Positions 43,905 to 52,487 of a stretch of 64,000 nt of DNA are shown one piece after another (the stretch's first letter is position 1; every line of letters begins with the position of its first letter). The notes beneath the pieces were generated by a model. It saw only the letters and a list, made by a program, of their open reading frames with translations, was not told the DNA's origin and did not search any database. A program made the position numbers and the translations under genes. Source of the stretch: Pseudocitrobacter vendiensis (GTDB lineage: Bacteria > Pseudomonadota > Gammaproteobacteria > Enterobacterales > Enterobacteriaceae); NCBI RefSeq assembly GCF_943590815.1, contig NZ_CALSBS010000007.1, forward strand, positions 124,001-188,000, in the 5' to 3' direction.

Positions 43905-46474
43905 GCGACGCCCGCACCATCCACGCGGTATCGCACACCCACTGGGACCGCGAATGGTATTTCTCCACGCTCGATACGCAGCTGTTTGCCCTTAAGGCAT
44001 TCAGCGAGTTAATCGACGCGCTGGAGAACAACCCGCGTTTCGTTTTTCATCTTGATGGACAAAGCTCCATTTTCGATGATTTCGTTCGCCTCAGGCCCGA
44101 AATGGCTCATCGCGCTCAGGCATTGGTGGCACAAAAGCGGTTGTTGATTGGCCCGTGGTACACACAACCAGACCTGTTCAACATCAGCACCGAGTCACTG
44201 TTCCGTAATCTGCGCATCGGCATTCATCATGCGAATCAGGCGGGTTATTGCATGCAGGTGCTTTATTTGCCCGATACCTTTGGCAGCCACGCGCAGCTTC
44301 CTCAAATTGCCCGCGCATTTGGCCTGCCCGCCATTTTGCTGCGGCGCGGTTATGACCCCAACGTGATGGGCCCGACAGAGCTCAACTGGGAGGCGCTGAA
44401 TGGCGACAGCGTAACCACCGTCATCACGCCGTTCGGCTATTCACTGGCGCACCCGGAACGCGGCGGTCGCTGGCGAAATTTCTCTCGTCACCATCTGGAT
44501 GAAGAGACCTTCCCGTTGATCGCGCGAATGAAAACTTTAACGACATCGGAAGATCTTCTCTGCCCGATCGGCGGCGATCAGGTCAGTTGCGACGCAGATT
44601 TCGAAAGGCTCATTGAGGAGATCAACCATCACAGTCACGATCGCTGGGAAGTGAGCAGCTATGAACGCTTCTTTGCCACATTAGAAGGCAAAACGTTAGC
44701 GCACTGGCGCGGAGAGTTTCGTATCCCGCGCCTTGCCCGTGTGCACAAAAGCATTGGCTCGTCACGCTACGACATCAAAAAAGCCAATTTCGATGCCGAA
44801 GAGATCCTGACCCGTCTGGCGGAACCGATGCTGGCAATCGCACGTTTGAACGGCATAGCCCACGGCGACGCACTTCTTGAACAGGCGTGGCGCTGGCTGC
44901 TGGAAAGTCACGCTCACGACAGCATGGGCGGCTGCAACAGTGACGAAACCAACCGCGATATCCTTCACCGCTGCCGCCAGGCGCAACAGATTGGCGAAGC
45001 GATTTACAGCCTCCACGCGCGTCAGATTCTGGCGAATCTCGCACCAGACAAAAACTATCGCTTCCTGCTCAGCAACGGCACCAGTAGCCCAACCGTCACG
45101 GTGCGTCAGCAAACGCTCATCACGCCGCAACCTAATTTCAGCGTACTGGATGAAACAGGTCAGCCGCTGCAGGTTGTCTTACGTCAGCAGCAGAAAATTC
45201 AGCGCCCGCGTCACGTGTTACTCACCCCGGATGGCGAAGTCGAAACTGAACAGCAGGCGTGGTACTACGAAAATGTGGTGGATATCCTTAATGCGCCCGT
45301 TCCGCCGCTGAGTCTGGCGCTATTCTTCGTAGCACCAGCTTCTGCGCCACAGCCTTTGCTCGTCAGCATCCCGGAAGCGACAGCGATTGAAAATGCGTAC
45401 TATCGCCTGAGCCTGCACCGCAACGCATTGCGGCTGGAGGACAAAATTCAGGGCCGCGTACTGGAACCACTTCTTCACTTTCACGATGTTAGCGATGATG
45501 GCGATCTTTATGATTTCTCTCCTCTTCCCGGCGACGACGGTCTGCTCTTTTCGGCATTTCAGCGCGTGGCGATACGCCTTCATCCGGCACATCAGGAGAT
45601 GCACCTTCGCGCCACGCTCACTTTGCCGGAAGCGCTGAACGACGATCGCCGCACGCGTAGTGAAAACACACGATCTGTCGCCGTAGAACTGATCGTTACG
45701 CTCGAAGACGACATCATCCGTTTTGCCATGAGCGTCGATAATCAGGTACGCGAGCATCGCCTGCAGCTGCGTTTTAACAGCGGAAAAGTGATCAGTGCGG
45801 TAAACGCCGACGTGCCTTTCGGTTCAATCGCACGCGAAAACCAGGCCATCAACAGCGCTGCGGGGTTTGCCGAAATGCCTGTCGATATCGAACCGTTTAT
45901 GCACCAGCTTAGCGCGCATCCTGATTTCCATTTTTTTGCACGTGGCCTGAAAGAGTATGAATATCACGGGCAGGAGTTGCGGGTGACGCTGTTTCGCGGC
46001 ACCGGCAATCTTGGCAAAGATGATCTGCTTTATCGTCCGGGTCGTGCCTCCGGGCAGCGGATGGCAACACCCGAAGGCAACCTCATTGGTAAGCTGCATT
46101 TTGAATTTGCACTCTGCCTGGCAGGGCTCTCGCCTGCCCAGCTTGCCATTCGTCAGCAACACTACAGCTTCTCGCCGGTACTCTGGCAATGGCAGCACGA
46201 TCGCAGCTGTCTGCATCGACTGGATAATTTTGATCTGCATATTCCGCAGCAGGAAATGGCACGGTTAAAAATTCTGGACGCGCTACCAGAAGGATTCATC
46301 GTTAGCGGCGTAGACGTGCTGTACGGGCAAACGCTGGTGCGGCTTTACAACCCTTCAGCAGAGGAATTACCGATTCCCGCGCCGTGGCTGCCGCATCTGT
46401 GCAACGCCATGGGCGAGCCGGAGGAAAAAAACCGGTTACGGGGTTATGACCATTTAACACTTAAAGTGGAGTAA
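43901..46474 (+). CDS. alpha-mannosidase, GH38 (MngB-like)
   Basis: An 857-residue family 38 hydrolase (E. coli MngB is 877). The Zn-binding HTHWD is at 12-16 with D16, the nucleophile D125 in LPDTFGSH, and ESHAHDSMGGCNSD near residue 330 completes the Zn/acid site. MngB hydrolyses the 6-phosphomannosyl-glycerate imported by MngA. Here the associated PTS is of the glucose family rather than the fructose/mannitol family, so the substrate is probably a different phosphorylated mannoside or other alpha-glycoside. Confidence 0.9.
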   Translation: MSDARTIHAVSHTHWDREWYFSTLDTQLFALKAFSELIDALENNPRFVFHLDGQSSIFDDFVRLRPEMAHRAQALVAQKRLLIGPWYTQPDLFNISTESLFRNLRIGIHHANQAGYCMQVLYLPDTFGSHAQLPQIARAFGLPAILLRRGYDPNVMGPTELNWEALNGDSVTTVITPFGYSLAHPERGGRWRNFSRHHLDEETFPLIARMKTLTTSEDLLCPIGGDQVSCDADFERLIEEINHHSHDRWEVSSYERFFATLEGKTLAHWRGEFRIPRLARVHKSIGSSRYDIKKANFDAEEILTRLAEPMLAIARLNGIAHGDALLEQAWRWLLESHAHDSMGGCNSDETNRDILHRCRQAQQIGEAIYSLHARQILANLAPDKNYRFLLSNGTSSPTVTVRQQTLITPQPNFSVLDETGQPLQVVLRQQQKIQRPRHVLLTPDGEVETEQQAWYYENVVDILNAPVPPLSLALFFVAPASAPQPLLVSIPEATAIENAYYRLSLHRNALRLEDKIQGRVLEPLLHFHDVSDDGDLYDFSPLPGDDGLLFSAFQRVAIRLHPAHQEMHLRATLTLPEALNDDRRTRSENTRSVAVELIVTLEDDIIRFAMSVDNQVREHRLQLRFNSGKVISAVNADVPFGSIARENQAINSAAGFAEMPVDIEPFMHQLSAHPDFHFFARGLKEYEYHGQELRVTLFRGTGNLGKDDLLYRPGRASGQRMATPEGNLIGKLHFEFALCLAGLSPAQLAIRQQHYSFSPVLWQWQHDRSCLHRLDNFDLHIPQQEMARLKILDALPEGFIVSGVDVLYGQTLVRLYNPSAEELPIPAPWLPHLCNAMGEPEEKNRLRGYDHLTLKVE

Positions 46475-46483
46475 AAAGGGAGT

Positions 46484-46518
46484 GCCCGGTCGTTTTACCG
46501 CCGGCCGGGCTTCTCTTT
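46484..46518 (+). terminator. hairpin after the GH38 gene
   Basis: GCCCGG ... CCGGGC is followed by TTCTCTTT on the plus strand. It separates the sugar genes from the SPFH gene, which may therefore be a separate transcript. Confidence 0.6.
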
Positions 46519-46601
46519 ATGAATTCTGAAAGTGCATTGGTGCGCTTCAATCTTCACACTTGTTATGCCATCGTCCGGTTTTTAACTCACGGATGAAAGT
46601 C

Positions 46602-47477
46602 ATGAAAGCGCCTGCCCTAAAGTTACCTTTTCAGCCCCAAAAGATTGTATTCATCACCTTTTCTGGACTCATTATTCTTTTCCTGATGCTTCTCTCCTGG
46701 TACACCGTCAACGAAGGTGAACGCGGTATTCTCTTGCGTTATGGAAAAATTGTGAAAGTCGCTGAGCCGGGTCTCGGGTTTAAAATCCCGTTTATCGAAA
46801 GCGTGGAAAAGATCTCCACTCGTAATCAGGCCGTGGTTTATCAGGGGCTTCAGGCTTACAGTCGCGATCAACAGCCCGCGCAAATGACCGTATCCGTCAG
46901 CTTCCATATTCCGCCTTCAGAAGCTGGCGCGGTCTACACCACCTACAACACCATTGACGCACTTAAAGACAGGCTGATTGTCCGCCAGCTTCCTACACAG
47001 CTGGAAAACGTATTTGGTCAGTACACCGCCATCAGCGCGGTACAGGATCGTACAAAGCTGGTGCAGGATCTGCAAAACGCGATGCGTAAAGCCGTCATTG
47101 GCCCGGTCGTTATCGATGGGGTACAAATTGAAAATATCGATTTTTCCGACGCTTATGAAAAATCGATTGAAGACAGGATGAAGGCGGAAGTCGCCATTGC
47201 CACCCGTAAGCAAAATCTGGAGACCGAAAAAATCCAGGCGCAGATAGCCATCACCCAGGCGCAGGCAGAAGCCGAAAGTAAGCTGGCCTCAGCCAAAGCC
47301 GAAGCAGAGACCATTCGTTTAAAAGGGGCGGCAGAAGCAGAAGCCATTCGTCTGCGCGGAGAAGCGCTGCGCGATAACCCGAATCTCATCGCGCTAACGA
47401 CCGCTGAACGCTGGAACGGTAAACTGCCGGATACCATGATTCCGGGTGCAACGGTGCCGTTTATTTCGACGAAATAA
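46602..47477 (+). CDS. prohibitin-like SPFH domain membrane protein
   Basis: A 291-residue protein read from MKAPALKLPF, preceded by GGATGAAAG; an ATG three codons upstream is possible. One N-terminal membrane helix (about 12-34) is followed by an SPFH/Band 7 domain (VNEGERGILLRYGKI...) and a long Ala/Glu-rich coiled coil (about 190-260). These proteins scaffold membrane domains or proteases such as FtsH. No NfeD partner is adjacent, and it is not HflK/HflC or QmcA. Confidence 0.85.
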   Translation: MKAPALKLPFQPQKIVFITFSGLIILFLMLLSWYTVNEGERGILLRYGKIVKVAEPGLGFKIPFIESVEKISTRNQAVVYQGLQAYSRDQQPAQMTVSVSFHIPPSEAGAVYTTYNTIDALKDRLIVRQLPTQLENVFGQYTAISAVQDRTKLVQDLQNAMRKAVIGPVVIDGVQIENIDFSDAYEKSIEDRMKAEVAIATRKQNLETEKIQAQIAITQAQAEAESKLASAKAEAETIRLKGAAEAEAIRLRGEALRDNPNLIALTTAERWNGKLPDTMIPGATVPFISTK

Positions 47478-47503
47478 AAAAAGGGCCGCTTTCGCGGCCC
47501 TTC
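47477..47503. terminator. bidirectional terminator between the SPFH gene and tktA
   Basis: AAAAAAAGGGCCGC ttt GCGGCCCTT is a strong GC hairpin with A and T tracts on both sides, placed between convergent genes. Confidence 0.9.
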
Positions 47504-47521
47504 TCACAAGTATCTAACCGA

Positions 47522-49513
47522 TTACAGCAGCGCTTTTGCTTTCGCAACAACGTTGTCAACGGTGAAGCCGAACTCTTCAAACAGCAGCTCTGCCGGCGCA
47601 GACTCACCGAAGGTGGTCATGCCGACGATCGCGCCGTTCAGGCCAACGTATTTGAACCAGTAGTCTGCGATACCGGCTTCCACAGCAACGCGTGCGGAAA
47701 CGGCTTTCGGCAGTACAGATTCACGGTAAGCCGCATCCTGCTTGTCGAATGCGTCAGTAGACGGCATGGAAACCACGCGCGCTTTCACGCCTTCGGCAGT
47801 CAGTTTTTCGTATGCCGCTACGGCCAGTTCAACTTCAGAACCGGTTGCGATGAAGATCAGTTCCGGCTGGCCGGCACAGTCTTTCAGCACATAACCGCCG
47901 CGCGCGATGTTTGCCAGTTGCTCTTCAGTACGTTCCTGCTGCGCCAGGTTCTGACGGGAAAGGATCAGCGCAGTCGGGCCGTCCTGACGCTCAACACCGT
48001 ATTTCCACGCAACCGCGGATTCAACCTGGTCACATGGACGCCATGTGGACATGTTCGGGGTCACGCGCAGAGAAGCGACCTGCTCAACCGGCTGGTGAGT
48101 CGGGCCATCTTCGCCCAGACCGATGGAGTCGTGGGTATAAACCATCACCTGACGCTGTTTCATCAGCGCAGCCATACGAACGGCATTACGCGCGTATTCA
48201 ACGAACATCAGGAAGGTAGAGGTGTACGGCAGGAAACCACCGTGCAGGGAGATACCGTTGGCGATCGCGGTCATACCGAATTCACGTACACCGTAATGGA
48301 TGTAGTTACCGGCAGTATCTTCGTTGATAGGCTTAGAACCAGACCACAGGGTCAGGTTAGACGGAGCCAGGTCAGCGGAGCCGCCGAGGAATTCCGGCAG
48401 CAGCGGGCCGAACGCTTCGATAGCATTCTGAGACGCTTTACGGCTGGCGATTTTCGCCGGGTTAGCCTGCAGTTTTGCGATGAATTCGTTGGCTTTCGCA
48501 TCGAAGTCAGACGGCATTTCGCCTTTCATACGACGGGTGAATTCAGCAGCTTCCTGCGGGAAGGCTTTCGCGTAGGCAGCGAATTTATCATTCCAGGCAG
48601 ATTCTTTCGCCTGACCTGCTTCTTTCGCATCCCACTGCGCGTAAATTTCAGACGGGATTTCGAACGGCGCGTATTTCCAGCCCAGTTTTTCGCGGGTCAG
48701 CGCGATTTCAGCGTCGCCCAGCGGCGCACCATGGGAGTCATGGGTACCGGCTTTGTTCGGCGAACCGAAACCGATAATGGTTTTGCACATCAGCAGGGAC
48801 GGTTTGTCAGTCACTGCGCGCGCTTCTTCTACTGCGCGTTTGATGGAATCAGCATCGTGGCCATCAACACCGCGAACAACGTGCCAGCCGTAAGCTTCAA
48901 AACGTTTTGCGGTATCGTCGGTGAACCAGCCTTCAACGTGACCATCGATTGAGATACCGTTGTCATCGTAGAACGCAACCAGTTTGCCCAGTTTCAGGGT
49001 ACCTGCCAGAGAACATACCTCGTGAGAGATACCTTCCATCATGCAACCGTCGCCCATGAACGCATAGGTGAAGTGGTCAACGATGTCGTGGCCCGGACGG
49101 TTGAACTGCGCCGCCAGCGTTTTTTCTGCAATCGCCATACCGACCGCATTCGCAATACCCTGACCCAGCGGACCCGTAGTGGTTTCTACACCGGCGGTGT
49201 AGCCCACTTCCGGGTGACCCGGAGTTTTGGAGTGCAGCTGACGGAAGTTTTTCAATTCTTCCATCGGCAGATCGTAACCTGTGAGGTGCAGCAGGCTGTA
49301 GATCAGCATGGAGCCGTGGCCGTTGGACAGCACGAAGCGGTCACGGTCAGCCCAGGAAGGGTTCTGTGGGTTGTGGTTCATGAAATCACGCCACAGGACT
49401 TCGGCAATGTCAGCCATACCCATCGGGGCACCCGGGTGACCGGATTTGGCTTTCTGTACTGCGTCCATGCTCAGCGCACGAATAGCATTAGCAAGCTCTT
49501 TACGTGAGGACAT
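47522..49513 (-). CDS. tktA: transketolase A
   Basis: A 663-residue transketolase, the E. coli TktA length. The ThDP motif [13 protein letters not shown]...NG is near 154-185. Active-site His residues in [10 protein letters not shown] and SHGAPLGD are present. It works in the pentose phosphate pathway. It is divergent from loiP and convergent with the SPFH gene. Confidence 0.98.
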   Translation of the reverse strand: MSSRKELANAIRALSMDAVQKAKSGHPGAPMGMADIAEVLWRDFMNHNPQNPSWADRDRFVLSNGHGSMLIYSLLHLTGYDLPMEELKNFRQLHSKTPGHPEVGYTAGVETTTGPLGQGIANAVGMAIAEKTLAAQFNRPGHDIVDHFTYAFMGDGCMMEGISHEVCSLAGTLKLGKLVAFYDDNGISIDGHVEGWFTDDTAKRFEAYGWHVVRGVDGHDADSIKRAVEEARAVTDKPSLLMCKTIIGFGSPNKAGTHDSHGAPLGDAEIALTREKLGWKYAPFEIPSEIYAQWDAKEAGQAKESAWNDKFAAYAKAFPQEAAEFTRRMKGEMPSDFDAKANEFIAKLQANPAKIASRKASQNAIEAFGPLLPEFLGGSADLAPSNLTLWSGSKPINEDTAGNYIHYGVREFGMTAIANGISLHGGFLPYTSTFLMFVEYARNAVRMAALMKQRQVMVYTHDSIGLGEDGPTHQPVEQVASLRVTPNMSTWRPCDQVESAVAWKYGVERQDGPTALILSRQNLAQQERTEEQLANIARGGYVLKDCAGQPELIFIATGSEVELAVAAYEKLTAEGVKARVVSMPSTDAFDKQDAAYRESVLPKAVSARVAVEAGIADYWFKYVGLNGAIVGMTTFGESAPAELLFEEFGFTVDNVVAKAKALL

Positions 49514-49793
49514 TTTGACTCCAGTTCGGACTGTTGAAGGCTATGCCCCTTAACGACTTGACGACCGCGCGTTATGGGCTACGCCAGAAAAAAGTGCCAA
49601 CAATGTAACCCAAGCGACAAGTCATGTACATGGACCATCCTTTTGCCGCTTCAGAAATCTCCGGAACAGGGCACACTCTGTGCAAACCTCTCGCTCATCT
49701 TTAAGGATTTTCTTTATACTTAGCCACAATCCCGCTCCGTTTACCTGGAGCACTTTTACACATTTATATCGATAAGCGAGTTCGGTAAACATC

Positions 49794-50552
49794 ATGAAAA
49801 CACGCACAATCGTGCTGGCTCTGGGCGCTTCACTGCTGCTGAGCGGCTGTCAGAATATGGATTCAAACGGCATGTTAAACTCCGGCGCGGGTGCTTTTCA
49901 GGCCTTTTCGCTGAGTGATGAGCAGGTACAGTCGTTAAGCGATCAGGCCTGTAAGGATATGGACAGTAAAGCAACCATCGCTCCGGCCAGTAGCGAGTAC
50001 ACAGTACGCCTGAATAAAATCGCCGCGGCATTGGGCAATGACATCAACGGTCAACCGGTAAACTACAAAGTGTACGTCGCCAAAGACGTGAACGCTTTCG
50101 CCATGGCAAATGGCTGCATCCGCGTTTACAGCGGATTGATGGACTTGATGAACGATAATGAAGTTGAAGCTGTTATTGGTCACGAAATGGGTCACGTTGC
50201 ATTAGGTCACGTGAAAAAAGGAATGCAGGTGGCCATTGGCACAAATGCCTTGCGCGCCGCGGCGGCTTCGGCAGGTGGAATTGTCGGCAGTCTTTCCCAG
50301 TCTCAATTAGGCGATTTGGGTGAAAAACTGGTCAACGCCCAGTTTACACAGCGCCAGGAATCCGAAGCGGATGATTACTCTTACGACCTACTGCGTAAAC
50401 GCGGGATCAACCCAACCGGCCTTGCCACCAGCTTTGAAAAACTGGCGAAACTGGAAGACGGTCGTCAGAGTTCCATGTTCGACGATCACCCGGCATCGCA
50501 GGAACGTGCGGCGCACATTCGTCAGCGTCTGGCGGCAGACGGGATTAAGTAA
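49794..50552 (+). CDS. loiP: M48 metalloprotease lipoprotein LoiP (YggG)
   Basis: A 252-residue lipoprotein: a signal peptide with lipobox LLSGC, Cys19 being the lipidation site. The M48 zinc motif HEMGH is near residue 119 within VIGHEMGHVALGH, with the third Glu ligand in ESEADDYSYDLL. In E. coli it is an outer-membrane protease that cleaves between Phe residues and needs BepA. In E. coli speB/speA follow; here the catabolic island begins. Confidence 0.95.
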   Translation: MKTRTIVLALGASLLLSGCQNMDSNGMLNSGAGAFQAFSLSDEQVQSLSDQACKDMDSKATIAPASSEYTVRLNKIAAALGNDINGQPVNYKVYVAKDVNAFAMANGCIRVYSGLMDLMNDNEVEAVIGHEMGHVALGHVKKGMQVAIGTNALRAAAASAGGIVGSLSQSQLGDLGEKLVNAQFTQRQESEADDYSYDLLRKRGINPTGLATSFEKLAKLEDGRQSSMFDDHPASQERAAHIRQRLAADGIK

Positions 50553-50554
50553 CT

Positions 50555-50688
50555 CCCCCTCACCCTCACCCTCTCCCTGAGGGAGAGGGAACAGTTCTGC
50601 ACCGGTTTTCTCCCTCTCCCCGTGGGAGAGGGAACAGTTCTGCACCGGTTTTCTCCCTCTCCCAGTGGGAGAGGGCCGGGGTGAGGGC
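50555..50688. repeat. triple CCCTCACCCT-type hairpin array
   Basis: Three hairpins with the CCCTCTCCC...GGGAGAGGG core follow one another. The spacer unit GAACAGTTCTGCACCGGTTT is present twice as a direct repeat (about 50590-50609 and 50632-50651), giving a tandem duplication of one arm. The outer arms (CCCTCACCC / GGGTGAGGG) also pair. It lies right after the loiP stop. Confidence 0.85.
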
Positions 50689-51087
50689 ATCAGCGCGCAC
50701 ATTCCCTCCCGTTCATCCTCGTTATGAATATTTGTTCATAGCTAATGCGTTTATTTTATTCATCATTAAATCGCATCAATCGCTAATTAAACAGCACAAT
50801 TTGCTAACAACAACTGAAAATTGCCAAATAAATAATTTCAAAAGATCGCGTTTCAAAAGATATTTATTTTGCCATTTACAAACTTCATGTTCATTCTCTC
50901 CTTGAGAATAAACCAATGCCATATAATCCATAGTCCATCCCCTGTAAGCCTTGCCAGCAGGGGCCTGACATACCCGGCAATAACGAAGAAACATTTACAC
51001 ATATAATGATTGCAATCGTTATTCATTCAGGAGAATATCGCGAGGAACTCAATACTTTTAATATAGACAGACAGAGACGTTCCCGCC
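50689..51087 (+). promoter_or_regulatory. AT-rich upstream region of the porin gene
   Basis: No ORF was found. Noted elements are the direct repeats TTTCAAAAGAT at 50836-50846 and 50851-50861, a CCCCTG...CAGGGG inverted repeat at about 50939-50963, and an imperfect 20-bp palindrome ATAATGATTGCAATCGTTAT at 51003-51022 with one mismatched pair. The last is in a good position to be an operator of the porin gene, possibly for the IclR regulator of the neighbouring operon. Confidence 0.4.
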
Positions 51088-52356
51088 GTGAAAAATAAAT
51101 TATCGTTAATTGCATTAGGCCTGATCGCCGCTACACCTGCATTTGCCAGCCAGCAATCCGAAAGCCAGGGCTTTGTTGATGACAGCCATTTAGACGTATT
51201 TTTGCGCAATGCGTATATCAACCGTGATTATCAGGATGGGCTGAAAGATAAAGCCGAATGGGGTCAGGGTATTATCGCGACTTTCGAATCTGGCTTCACT
51301 CAGGGTGTGGTGGGTTTTGGCGTTGACGGTATTGCGCAGTATGGCGTGCGTCTGGACGGTGGCCGTGGCCGCAGCGGCGCGGGCGGGATCGACTTCTTCG
51401 CCCAGGATAACGATGGTCGCGCGAAATCTGACCTCGCGAAATTTGGCGCGACGGTTAAAGCCCGTTTCTCGAATACCGTACTGAGCTACGGTACCCAGCG
51501 CCCGGCGCTGCCGATTCTGACGGCGGATGATTCTCGTCTGTTATACGAAACCTACACCGGTACCCTGTTGACCTCTAAAGAGATCGACGGCCTGGAAGTG
51601 AACGCCGGTTACTTTACCGACGAACAGCGTAAGAGTGACGATAGCCATAACTCCGGCCTCGAAAGCATCTCCTTCGGCGGCGCGAGCTATCAGTTTAACG
51701 ACCAGTTCAGCGGGGCAATCTATGCGTCTCACATTGAAGATGTGATGAACAAACAGTACCTGGGCCTGAACTACAAACAACCGTTCAGCACCGGCCAGCA
51801 GTTGGTTCTTGATTTCAACGGTTATAACTCTCGCCTGACTCCGGGCTATGCTGAATCGCTGGACACCGGCCGCAGCAACAGCATCTGGAGCCTGGCTGCC
51901 AGCTATATCTGGGATATTCATACCTTTAAAATTGCTTACCAGCAGAGCAGCGGCAGCACTGGCTATAACTATGGCGGTTACCGTAATCAGGGCGGCGTAG
52001 GCGATGGCGGCAACACCATCTGGCTGGCGAACTCCTACTGGTCCGATTTTAACGGGGAAGACGAACGTTCATGGCAGGCATCTTACGGCCTGGACTTCGC
52101 GGGTCTCGGTTTACCGGGCCTGAGCTGGACCACCGCTTACGTGCGCGGCGATAACATCAAAACCTCGCAGACCAGCAACGGTAAAGAACACGAATGGTTC
52201 AACCAGGTGCAATACCAGGTTCAGGACGGCGTGGCGAAGGATCTGAAATTCAAAGTCCGTTACTCCGTACTGCGCGTCTCTAACAACGCCAGCGACTATA
52301 ACGTGAGCGGGAACGAAGTTCGCGTGTACGTCGAGTATCCGTTCAACGTATTCTGA
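51088..52356 (+). CDS. OprD-family outer membrane porin
   Basis: A 422-residue protein using a GTG start, with a signal peptide ending ...PAFA-SQQSE and a C-terminal beta-strand ending in Phe (EYPFNVF), typical of outer-membrane barrels. The N-terminal FVDDSHLDVFLRNAYINRDY is the OprD/OpdK/PhaK-type signature; several members admit aromatic acids such as benzoate, vanillate or phenylacetate. It sits convergent to the aromatic catabolic operon, so it probably lets its substrate through the outer membrane. It may also be related to chitoporin ChiP. Confidence 0.88.
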   Translation: MKNKLSLIALGLIAATPAFASQQSESQGFVDDSHLDVFLRNAYINRDYQDGLKDKAEWGQGIIATFESGFTQGVVGFGVDGIAQYGVRLDGGRGRSGAGGIDFFAQDNDGRAKSDLAKFGATVKARFSNTVLSYGTQRPALPILTADDSRLLYETYTGTLLTSKEIDGLEVNAGYFTDEQRKSDDSHNSGLESISFGGASYQFNDQFSGAIYASHIEDVMNKQYLGLNYKQPFSTGQQLVLDFNGYNSRLTPGYAESLDTGRSNSIWSLAASYIWDIHTFKIAYQQSSGSTGYNYGGYRNQGGVGDGGNTIWLANSYWSDFNGEDERSWQASYGLDFAGLGLPGLSWTTAYVRGDNIKTSQTSNGKEHEWFNQVQYQVQDGVAKDLKFKVRYSVLRVSNNASDYNVSGNEVRVYVEYPFNVF

Positions 52357-52365
52357 TATAAACCG

Positions 52366-52472
52366 CCCCTCACCCTGCCCTCTCCCAAAGGGAGAGGGTA
52401 AAACCCTGCGCAAAATGTCACATCTCGCGTTGTTTGTTCCCTCTCCTTTTGGGAGAGGGTTAGGGTGAGGGG
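52366..52472. repeat. CCCTCACCCT-type palindromic repeat pair
   Basis: CCCCTCACCCTGCCCTCTCCC AAAG GGGAGAGGG and CCCTCTCC TTTT GGGAGAGGGTTAGGGTGAGGGG face each other between the convergent porin and decarboxylase genes. It probably also ends both transcripts. Confidence 0.85.
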
Positions 52473-52487
52473 GAAAAAGACCGCACC

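Noticed and set aside
51003-51022. Fur box upstream of the porin gene
   Set aside because: The halves resemble ATAATGAT/ATCATTAT but are separated by four bases instead of one, so they do not fit the 19-bp Fur consensus; kept only as an unassigned palindrome.
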